DNA of 64,000 nt from Herbaspirillum sp. AP02 (GTDB taxonomy: Bacteria > Pseudomonadota > Gammaproteobacteria > Burkholderiales > Burkholderiaceae_D): contig NZ_JADWMY010000002.1 in the NCBI RefSeq assembly GCF_015767275.1, forward strand, positions 492,930 to 556,929, read 5' to 3'. Position 1 is the stretch's first letter. Each line of letters begins with the position of its first letter. A program made the translations under genes and the position numbers. Below the pieces are notes generated by a model, which had not been told where the DNA came from, did not search any database, and saw only the letters and a program-made list of their open reading frames with translations. Positions 1 to 7,973 of this stretch are shown piece by piece.

Positions 1-48
1 GATCCGATGCTGCGCATTGGCGTCTGCCTCTGCGAACACCTCCTCCCC

Positions 49-291
49 ATGTATGCCTATCCCGCCAACGAACTGATCCAGCGACTCGACGAGTTGCTGG
101 AGCTGGCCGATATCGACGAAGTCATCCTCACCCGCGAGAGTGCCGAGAGCCTGGTGCTGGTCCGGGAATCGGTCTGGCGAGGCGTCCAGGAAGCCCTGCA
201 TCTGCTGGGCAACGACATCAACGCCGAACGCCTCCTGTGCAGTCTGCAACAGATGCGGGCCGGGTTGTCGTCCGGACAATCCTCTGCGTGA
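49..291 (+). CDS. YefM/Phd-type antitoxin
   Basis: Likely antitoxin that binds and neutralises the downstream YoeB-like toxin and represses its own promoter through its N-terminal half. The 80-residue product lines up by eye with YefM: residues around VILTRES match the ILITRQN strand, and the following helix (GVQEALHLLGNDINAERLL) matches the YefM segment ETAYLLRSPANARRL. An in-frame ATG at 7 would add 14 residues. The ATG at 49 gives a YefM-like length, but neither start has a convincing ribosome-binding site and the promoter is near or beyond the window edge. The stop TGA overlaps the toxin start in a GTGA, so the two are translationally coupled. Confidence 0.75.
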   Translation: MYAYPANELIQRLDELLELADIDEVILTRESAESLVLVRESVWRGVQEALHLLGNDINAERLLCSLQQMRAGLSSGQSSA

Positions 292-545
292 ACAGACTCT
301 GGCTGACCCCGCTGGCCAGGCAGGACCTGGCCTGGTGGCGTCGCCACGACCGTGGCACAGCCCGTGAGGTGCTGGGCCTGCTGCGACGGTTGCAGGATGA
401 CACCCCGTTGCCGACGCTGCGCCTGACCCGATTGCCGCTGTGCCCGCCGGGCCTGTGGTCTTTCCGGCTGCGCGGGGAACACCGCATCGTGATCGAGCGG
501 ATGTCAGGGTTCGTCGTCGTGCATCAGTGTCGATTTCATTACTGA
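288..545 (+). CDS. YoeB/Txe-type toxin (ribosome-dependent mRNA endonuclease family)
   Basis: 85-residue product starting at GTG 288, which overlaps the antitoxin stop; this start gives the usual YoeB length (84). The fold signature is clear: N-terminal LTPLARQDLAWW helix, a GLWSFRL strand, EHR with Arg66 matching catalytic Arg65 of E. coli YoeB, and the C-terminal CRFHY carrying His84 and Tyr85. YoeB enzymes cut mRNA in the ribosomal A site. The segment that holds the catalytic glutamate in E. coli YoeB (Glu46, GKPEPL) is one residue shorter here and has no acidic residue. Toxicity is therefore uncertain: the gene may be attenuated or use another residue. Confidence 0.8.
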   Translation: MNRLWLTPLARQDLAWWRRHDRGTAREVLGLLRRLQDDTPLPTLRLTRLPLCPPGLWSFRLRGEHRIVIERMSGFVVVHQCRFHY

Positions 546-770
546 CTCGTCGATGGAGCAGCGTTCCTTTTTGCCATTTTGGTTGTGATAAAGAGACGGA
601 ATAGTCTTATAAATGAGTGAAATTCAAATTATGAATATATTGAGAAAATAAATAACGTTTAGATTTGCCGTGACTTCTTGAAGTTGTTCCCTGGAAGTGT
701 GGGGGTGGCCACGCGAGATCGCGACCGGCACCCGCCAATCAACAGCAATCAAACCACTACGGAGTACTCT

Positions 771-1979
771 ATGAAAAAGTCCATCCTGGCCCTGGCCGTG
801 CTGGCTACCTTTGCCGGCGCGGCGTACGCGCAAAGCACCGTCACCGTCTATGGTGCAGTCGATGCAAGCCTGTCCTACACCAACAAGATCATCACTTCCG
901 GCAAGGAAACTGGCGCTCAGATGGCACTCGATTCTGGCGCGAGCAAGGGCTCGCGCCTGGGTGTCAAGGGTGTCGAAGACCTGGGCGGTGGCCTGAAGGC
1001 CGTCTTCAATATCGAGAACGGCTTCAAGCTTGACACTGGCGAAGCTGCGCAGGACGGCCTGTTGTGGGGGCGCCATGCCACCGTTGGCTTGTCCGGCAGT
1101 TTCGGTACCCTGCTGGCAGGTCGCCAGAATGACGTCCTCAACGATATTGGCGGCATCGCTTCGGCTGGCGACTTCGGCGGCGCGGTAGGCCGTGTGCACT
1201 CGCTGGACCTTGATCGCACCAACGGCGAGCGCGTCAACAACTCCATCCGCTACAACTCCCCCAATTTCAATGGCTTCACCGGCAGTCTGATCTACGGATT
1301 TGGCGAAGAAGCCGGCAAGACCGGCTCTGGCCAATCCTTTGGCCTGGGCGGCATGTACGCCAATGGCCCGCTCAATATCGGACTGGGTTATTTTCAAAGC
1401 AAACAGGGTGAAGAAAAGAAGGCCAGCGACGTCAACATGGCCGCGGCCTGCAATGGCATGGGCAAGAGTGGCGATACCTGCCTGAAGACCTGGACCCTGG
1501 CCGCGTCCTATCAATTCGGCCCGGCCAAGGTCTACGGTTCGTATTCGCACGTGAAGTTGCCGCTGGCGAAGTTCAAGGCCGGCATGGACCCGAAGACCTA
1601 CACCTTTGCCTCCATGATCGATCCCAAGCGAAGCCCGGTCTACGATGCAGGCAAGCATGCCGACTACACCATCGGAGGAACCAATCATGATTCCAGTCAG
1701 ACCCTGGACGTGGGCGTGAACTACAAGGTAATGCCCGCCCTGTCGCTGATCAGCAGCGTGCAGCTCACCAGTGCCAAGTTCGTCAAGGGCGCCAACGGTC
1801 GCCTGATGCAGTTGAACCTGGGTGCCAAGTACGACCTGTCCAAGCGCACCACGACCTATGCGGTCGTACGTAACCTGCGTTCGAACGACATGTACAACGT
1901 CGGTCTGGCCGGCGACCGTATCCCGGGCGCCAATCGTAGCCAGACCGGTCTGAATACCGGTCTGGTCCACAGCTTCTAA
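771..1979 (+). CDS. Trimeric general porin (beta-proteobacterial OmpC/Porin_4 type)
   Basis: 402-residue outer-membrane porin that would form a 16-stranded trimeric diffusion channel. A cleavable signal peptide ends AYA|Q at residue 20 and is followed by STVTVYGAVD, the typical first strand of betaproteobacterial porins. The C-terminus GLVHSF ends in the phenylalanine read by the BAM machinery. The ATG at 771 is chosen because it starts the signal peptide and has GGAG at 761-764; the open frame to 678 upstream is untranslated leader. The roughly 220 bases before it (546-770) are AT-rich and hold the promoter. Two terminator hairpins follow. Substrate preference cannot be read from sequence. 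Confidence 0.93.
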   Translation: MKKSILALAVLATFAGAAYAQSTVTVYGAVDASLSYTNKIITSGKETGAQMALDSGASKGSRLGVKGVEDLGGGLKAVFNIENGFKLDTGEAAQDGLLWGRHATVGLSGSFGTLLAGRQNDVLNDIGGIASAGDFGGAVGRVHSLDLDRTNGERVNNSIRYNSPNFNGFTGSLIYGFGEEAGKTGSGQSFGLGGMYANGPLNIGLGYFQSKQGEEKKASDVNMAAACNGMGKSGDTCLKTWTLAASYQFGPAKVYGSYSHVKLPLAKFKAGMDPKTYTFASMIDPKRSPVYDAGKHADYTIGGTNHDSSQTLDVGVNYKVMPALSLISSVQLTSAKFVKGANGRLMQLNLGAKYDLSKRTTTYAVVRNLRSNDMYNVGLAGDRIPGANRSQTGLNTGLVHSF

Positions 1980-2018
1980 GACGGGCAACGCCGCGCCCGC
2001 AAGGGCGCCATGTTCGAG

Positions 2019-2048
2019 GACCCGCATTCCACAAGGATGCGGGTCTTT
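2019..2048 (+). terminator. Rho-independent terminator of the porin gene
   Basis: Inverted repeat GACCCGCAT (2019-2027) with ATGCGGGTC (2037-2045) and a 9-base loop, followed by TTT. It lies 40 bases after the porin stop codon. Confidence 0.75.
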
Positions 2049-2084
2049 GCAATGACCCAGCCACATTGAGCAGCGCAGGCGCAA

Positions 2085-2121
2085 TAAAAAACCCGCATCG
2101 TCGCCGATGCGGGTTTTTTTC
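2085..2121. terminator. Bidirectional terminator between porin and groEL
   Basis: Perfect 10-bp stem ACCCGCATCG (2091-2100) with CGATGCGGGT (2105-2114) and a TCGC loop. It is flanked by an A-run on the left and a T-run on the right, so it can stop the porin transcript on plus and groESL on minus. Its outer arm repeats the ACCCGCAT arm of the hairpin 70 bases upstream. Confidence 0.9.
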
Positions 2122-2166
2122 TTGCAGCACGGACCATGTCATCCATGGCCCGCAGCAGGAGGCAAA

Positions 2167-3843
<1,677 letters not shown>

Positions 3844-3938
3844 TCATGTCGCCGGGCTCAGAAGTGAGCATTCCGGCGGGATTCTTGCTGCCGATGGCCT
3901 GTTATATAGATGAAGATATAGTCAGGCCGGATGCCGAA

Positions 3939-4229
3939 TTACTTCTCGACGACGGCGAACAGGTCTTCTTCGCGCATGACCAGCAGTTCCTGGCCATCGA
4001 CCTTCACGGCCTGGCCGGAGTACTTGCCGAACAGAACGCGGTCGCCGACCTTCACGGCCAGTGGGCGGACCTTGCCATCTTCCAGGATCTTGCCATTGCC
4101 GACGGCCAGGACTTCGCCTTGGTCCGGCTTTTCGGTCGCTGCATCAGGCAGAACGATACCGGAAGCGGTCTTGGTTTCCTGGTCGAGGCGCTTGACGATG
4201 ACGCGATCGTGCAAAGGGCGAAGATTCAT
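3939..4229 (-). CDS. groS: Co-chaperonin GroES (10 kDa)
   Basis: 96-residue co-chaperonin forming the heptameric lid of GroEL. It has the N-terminal [13 protein letters not shown] strand, a mobile loop around residues 17-34 ([17 protein letters not shown]) that contacts GroEL, and the [14 protein letters not shown] strand near the end. A strong ribosome-binding site AAGGAGTT (minus strand, 4233-4240) sits just upstream of the ATG. It is the first gene of the groESL operon, with the promoter and CIRCE 117-170 bases upstream. Confidence 0.99.
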   Translation of the reverse strand: MNLRPLHDRVIVKRLDQETKTASGIVLPDAATEKPDQGEVLAVGNGKILEDGKVRPLAVKVGDRVLFGKYSGQAVKVDGQELLVMREEDLFAVVEK

Positions 4230-4345
4230 GAGAACTCCTTAATTTTCAATTAGTTAGCATTGATTGCGGCAAAGCCTGCAACGTTTTTCTTCCAAATGCA
4301 GCGAACCTCACCGCATGAAAAAGGGGGATTGCGTCCAGCGGGCTG

Positions 4346-4372
4346 TTAGCACTCTACCGAGACGAGTGCTAA
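4346..4372. promoter_or_regulatory. CIRCE operator (HrcA binding site)
   Basis: Exact consensus TTAGCACTC (4346-4354), 9-base spacer, GAGTGCTAA (4364-4372). HrcA bound here represses groESL and is released on heat stress. It directly abuts the -10 box of the promoter, overlapping the transcription start region. Confidence 0.97.
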
Positions 4373-4400
4373 GTATAGGGATGGGCTTTGGATTTTTCAA
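4372..4400 (-). promoter_or_regulatory. groESL promoter (sigma70-like)
   Basis: Reading the minus strand: TTGAAA (-35, 4395-4400), 17-base spacer, TATACT (-10, 4372-4377). The -10 shares its last base with CIRCE, so the transcript starts inside the operator. Confidence 0.85.
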
Positions 4401-5011
4401 GGCGTCAATTGACTGGCGCAAGTCGTGCTTACACCTTCAAACGCGAGGCAGCGTGGGGGCGGGGTGGCTGCGGACAAACCGATTTTCTCATTTTGCGGGA
4501 TGGATGCTTTGGTGAGAAATGCGCTCCCCCTGCGACCCCTTGTGCGAGCGTGCAGTTTTTTTCGGTTTCGCGTTCCCATTTGGTGCGAAACCCAGTGCCG
4601 CGTATTAAAAAAGTGCATAAAACGTGCGATCTGTCTGAAGAACTGTACTGGTCTCCATACGCCGCTCCCAGCCGCACCATTACGGTGTATTCTGCCCAGC
4701 GGGGTGGGTCACGTCGTAGGAAATGCCCCGCCTGGCCTGGCGTTTCGTCCGGGCCGCTTACCTGAGCTGGCTCCGTCCCTTTTTAAGCGGGAAACACCAT
4801 GAGGAGGGCTCCCGAGTCGTGATGCTGTGGGGCATGGCTCGTTTTTTGCAGTAGCAGAGTCCGCAAGCAACATCCAGTCAGCAACTGGGGGTGCTGCGGT
4901 GTTGATCGTCCGGGCCTTCGTTCGCGGATGTCAGGGTTGGTCAGCGCATATAACAAATGGCACAACGAACTGCGTTTTCAATCACTCTATCGGAAGTAAT
5001 AGGAGCATTTC
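4401..5011. other. Non-coding region between groES promoter and binding-protein gene
   Basis: About 600 bases without a believable gene. Open frames here overlap in several phases, lack family resemblance and show no ribosome-binding sites that fit. An 8-bp inverted repeat GGTTTCGC/GCGAAACC lies at 4564-4571 and 4585-4592. Base composition is mixed, with a T-rich patch near 4556-4561. The promoter of the downstream gene must lie here but I could not place it with confidence. Confidence 0.5.
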
Positions 5012-6157
5012 ATGCAAAAAATTAAAGGGATTCCTGTCGCCACCGCCATCGTGGCAGCGTTCGCATTCGCAGGGGCTGCGCAGGCACAAGAGGTCATCAA
5101 GATCGGTCACGTCGCTCCCCTGACCGGTCCCAACGCCCACATCGGCAAGGACAATGAAAATGGCGCCCGTATGGCCGTGGACGAACTCAATGCCAAGGGC
5201 TTCATGATCGGCGGCAAGAAAGTGACTTTCCAGCTGGTTCCCCAGGATGACGCTTCCGATCCGAAGCAAGCGACCACCGTGGCCCAGGCCCTGGTCGATG
5301 CCAAGGTCAAGGGTGTGGTTGGCCACATGAACTCGGGTACCACCATCCCCGCTTCCAAGATCTACTTCGATGCCGGCATCCCGCAAATCTCGCCGTCGGC
5401 CACCAACCCCAAGTACACCCAACAAGGCTTCAACACCGCCTTCCGCGTGGTGGCCAACGATGGTCAGCTGGGTGGCGTGCTGGGTCGCTACGCCGTCAAT
5501 GAACTCAAGGGCAAGAACGTCGCCGTCATCGACGACCGTACCGCCTACGGTCAGGGCGTAGCCGAGGAATTCCGCAAGAGCGCGCTGGCTGCCGGTGCCA
5601 CCGTGGTGGCGACCCAGTACACCACCGACAAGGCCACCGACTTCAACGCCATCCTGACCTCGGTCAAGTCCAAGAAGCCTGACCTGGTCTTCTTCGGCGG
5701 CATGGACGCCGTGGCCGGCCCGATGCTGCGTCAGATGGATCAGCTGGGCGTGGCTGCCAAGTTCATGGGCGGTGACGGTATCTGCACCACCGAGTTGCCC
5801 AACCTGGCCGGCGCTGGCTTGAAGGACGGCGAAGTGGTCTGCGCCGAAGCAGGTGGCGTGACCGAAGCCGGCAAGAAGCCGCTGGAAGACTTCAAGGCTG
5901 CCTACAAGAAGAAGTTCAACCAGGACGTCGTGATCTACGCCCCGTACACCTACGATGCGCTGATGACCCTGGCCGATGCCATGCAGAAGGCCGGTTCGTC
6001 CGATCCCAAGGTCTACCTGCCGGAACTGGCGAAGATCCACCACAAGGGCGTGACCGGCGAAATCGCCTTCGATGCCAAGGGTGACATCCTCAACGGTACC
6101 CTGACCCTGTACACCTACAAGGGTGGCAAGCGCTCGCTGCTGAGCGTGGTCAAGTAA
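5012..6157 (+). CDS. Branched-chain amino acid-type ABC transporter substrate-binding protein
   Basis: 381-residue periplasmic binding protein of the LivJ/LivK (Peripla_BP_6) family, which captures leucine/isoleucine/valine or related amino acids and hands them to an inner-membrane permease. The signal peptide ends AQA|Q at residue 25. The mature chain opens EVIKIGHVAPLTGPNAHIG, the family's first strand and ligand loop, and continues with DDASDPKQA and an SG(T)TIPASKIY segment. GGAG lies 8 bases before the ATG. No livH/M/G/F permease or ATPase gene adjoins it, so it is an orphan that must share a membrane complex encoded elsewhere. A terminator follows directly. Exact ligand unknown. Confidence 0.93.
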   Translation: MQKIKGIPVATAIVAAFAFAGAAQAQEVIKIGHVAPLTGPNAHIGKDNENGARMAVDELNAKGFMIGGKKVTFQLVPQDDASDPKQATTVAQALVDAKVKGVVGHMNSGTTIPASKIYFDAGIPQISPSATNPKYTQQGFNTAFRVVANDGQLGGVLGRYAVNELKGKNVAVIDDRTAYGQGVAEEFRKSALAAGATVVATQYTTDKATDFNAILTSVKSKKPDLVFFGGMDAVAGPMLRQMDQLGVAAKFMGGDGICTTELPNLAGAGLKDGEVVCAEAGGVTEAGKKPLEDFKAAYKKKFNQDVVIYAPYTYDALMTLADAMQKAGSSDPKVYLPELAKIHHKGVTGEIAFDAKGDILNGTLTLYTYKGGKRSLLSVVK

Positions 6158-6181
6158 ACAGGGAAGCTGCAGTTCTGCTCT

Positions 6182-6208
6182 TGCCGGCCACTGTTACGGT
6201 GGCCGGCA
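6182..6208 (+). repeat. Hairpin after the binding-protein gene
   Basis: Perfect 10-bp inverted repeat TGCCGGCCAC (6182-6191) and GTGGCCGGCA (6199-6208) with a 7-base loop and no T-run. It lies 25 bases past the stop and may protect the 3' end of the abundant transcript upstream of the true terminator. Confidence 0.6.
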
Positions 6209-6235
6209 GGATGCCAGGGCGGCACAAGCCTAGTC

Positions 6236-6271
6236 AAAGCCCCGGCCGTGCGCCGGGGCTTTGTCGTTTTT
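6236..6271 (+). terminator. Rho-independent terminator
   Basis: Stem AAAGCCCCGG (6236-6245) with CCGGGGCTTT (6253-6262), 7-base loop, then GTCGTTTTT. It ends the binding-protein transcript. Confidence 0.85.
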
Positions 6272-6316
6272 CCCATCTATTTACTTCACAAGGTAGCATC
6301 CACAAATGAAGGTTTG

Positions 6317-6345
6317 TTGGCGGACCGGCCTTTACGGATTATAAT
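6317..6345 (+). promoter_or_regulatory. fecI promoter
   Basis: TTGGCG (6317-6322), 17-base spacer, perfect TATAAT (6340-6345). The predicted start near 6352 gives a leader of only about 23 bases before the fecI ATG. The -10 box is inside the Fur box. Confidence 0.75.
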
Positions 6346-6363
6346 GAGAACAGTTCTCATTAT
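6341..6363. promoter_or_regulatory. Fur box
   Basis: Perfect 23-bp palindrome ATAATGAGAAC-A-GTTCTCATTAT, close to the Fur consensus GATAATGATAATCATTATC. It covers the -10 element and start site of the fecI promoter, so iron-loaded Fur would block the polymerase directly. Confidence 0.88.
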
Positions 6364-6374
6364 TTTTCGCCGTC

Positions 6375-6893
6375 ATGACCGACGTCGTCCATCCCGCTCC
6401 GCGTCACCCAGACATCGCCGGCCTCTACACCGGCCATCACCAATGGCTGCTGGGATGGTTGCGTCGTCGCACCAACAACGCGGAGCTGGCCGCCGACCTG
6501 GCCCAGGACACTTTCGTGCGGGTCATGGTGTCGCGTCGCAGCTTCTATCTGGAGGAAGTGCGTGCCCTGCTGGCGACCATCGCGCGCGGTCTGGTGATCG
6601 ATCATTTCCGGCGTTGCGCGCTGGAAGCCAGCTTCCTGGAGATGCTGGCGCAACTGCCGCCGGAGCACCTGCCATCACCCGAGGCCCAACTGCTGGTGCT
6701 GGAAACACTCAACGAAATCGATGCCATGCTGGCCGCATTGCCGGCAAAGGTGCGCAGTGCCTTCCTGCTGTCACAACTGGACGGCCTGGGCTATGCCGAG
6801 ATCGCCGAGCGCCTGCAGGTTTCGCTCAGTTCGGTACAGCAATACATGAAGCGTGCCTTCGCCGCCTGTTACAGCGTCCAGTATGGCGGCTGA
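6375..6893 (+). CDS. fecI: FecI-type ECF sigma factor
   Basis: 172-residue extracytoplasmic-function sigma factor that would direct polymerase to the iron-transport gene promoter after a surface signal. Region 2 lies around HHQWLLGWLRRR to LAQDTFVRVM (residues 20-55) and region 4 around AFLLSQLDGLGYAEIAERL to SVQQYMKRA (about 130-165), as in FecI. The leader is very short and no strong ribosome-binding site is seen. The gene overlaps fecR by 11 bases. Expression is under the Fur box immediately upstream. Together with fecR and the TonB receptor it forms a standard surface-signalling locus. Confidence 0.93.
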   Translation: MTDVVHPAPRHPDIAGLYTGHHQWLLGWLRRRTNNAELAADLAQDTFVRVMVSRRSFYLEEVRALLATIARGLVIDHFRRCALEASFLEMLAQLPPEHLPSPEAQLLVLETLNEIDAMLAALPAKVRSAFLLSQLDGLGYAEIAERLQVSLSSVQQYMKRAFAACYSVQYGG

Positions 6894-7890
6894 CGTCACC
6901 GCTCCCGCCGACGACATCGTCAGGACCGCCATCGACTGGATGGTGCGGCTGCAATCGGGTGCCGCCACCGCCCAGGAACACGAAGCCTGCCGCCGCTGGC
7001 GCGCCGAACAGCCGCAGCACGAACTGGCCTGGCAGCGGCTGCAGACGCTGAGCGAGCGTGTCGCTACGCTGCCGCGCACCCTGGCGCATGGCAGCATCGG
7101 CGATGGTGAAACCCGCAGCCGTCACAACCGCCGGTTCGCCATCAAAGCCCTGTGCCTGGTCGCAGGGGTAGGGCTGGTGGCCACCGGCGCCGGCATGGCC
7201 ACCCCCTGGCCGGCGTTGATGGCCGAATATTCCACCCGGGTGGGCGAGCGGCGGCGTGTGCTGCTGGCCGACGGCACCGTCCTGGAACTCAACAGCGCCA
7301 CCGCCATCGACGCCGCCTACGACGACCAGCGCCGCCTGATCAAGCTGCATCGCGGCGAAGTGCTCATCACCACCGCCGGCGAAGAGGGTCGCCCCTATCG
7401 CCCATTCATGGTCCACACCCGTGTGGGCCAGGCACGTGCGCTGGGCACCCGCTTCCAGTTGCGCGATAGCGCGGCCGGCATGCGACTGGCCGTCTACCAA
7501 GGCGCGGTGGCCTTCGAGGCAGCGGGCGCCGCCCGTGCAGCCGATGCTGTGCGGGTCGACGCCGGGCAGCAAGGCCTGTTCGACCGTCAAGGCCTGGTCG
7601 GCAGGCTGTCGCCCGCCAATGAGCAAACACTGGGCTGGGTCGACGGCGTCATCGTCGCCGACCGCATGCCGCTGGGAGAACTGGTGGCCGAGCTGGACCG
7701 CTACCTGCCCGGCCGGCTGCGTTGCGATCCGGCTGTTGCGTCGCTGCCCATCTCGGGCGTGTTCCCGCTGGACCAGCCGGCGCGCATCCTGGCCGCCATC
7801 GCGCGTACCTTGCCGGTGCAGATCGATACCTGGACTGCCTACTGGATCACCCTGCGTCCACGGGCAGCAGCCCCACGCAGCACGACGTAA
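6883..7890 (+). CDS. fecR: FecR-type anti-sigma/sigma-regulator
   Basis: 335-residue inner-membrane protein that holds the FecI-type sigma factor and activates it when the loaded TonB receptor signals. Layout: DUF4880 N-terminal cytoplasmic region (AIDWMVRLQSG), one membrane segment (ALCLVAGVGLVATGAGMA, about residues 88-105), FecR periplasmic domain with VLLADGTVLELNSATAI, and a C-terminal DUF4974-like part (MPLGELVAELDRYLPGRL). The ATG at 6883 is preferred because it overlaps the fecI stop (ATGGCGGCTGA). An in-frame ATG at 6853 would add 10 residues. Confidence 0.9.
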   Translation: MAADVTAPADDIVRTAIDWMVRLQSGAATAQEHEACRRWRAEQPQHELAWQRLQTLSERVATLPRTLAHGSIGDGETRSRHNRRFAIKALCLVAGVGLVATGAGMATPWPALMAEYSTRVGERRRVLLADGTVLELNSATAIDAAYDDQRRLIKLHRGEVLITTAGEEGRPYRPFMVHTRVGQARALGTRFQLRDSAAGMRLAVYQGAVAFEAAGAARAADAVRVDAGQQGLFDRQGLVGRLSPANEQTLGWVDGVIVADRMPLGELVAELDRYLPGRLRCDPAVASLPISGVFPLDQPARILAAIARTLPVQIDTWTAYWITLRPRAAAPRSTT

Positions 7891-7973
7891 AGATTTTTCG
7901 GCCAGCCTCTGCAGTTTTGTGCGGCTCGTTCGGTTTACCTGATAGCAAGCTCGCCAATCACCGTAAAACCGAC

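Noticed and set aside
624..2084. 486-codon open frame antisense to the porin
   Set aside because: Mirror of the porin's codon bias; the porin has signal peptide, barrel ends and ribosome-binding site.
4264..4965. Several overlapping 60-125 codon frames between groES and the binding-protein gene
   Set aside because: No family resemblance, no ribosome-binding sites, frames conflict with each other and with the CIRCE promoter.
4958..4975. Possible sigma54 promoter TGGCAC...TGC before the binding-protein gene
   Set aside because: The GG and GC elements are 11 bases apart instead of 10, and the -12 TTGC is not matched.
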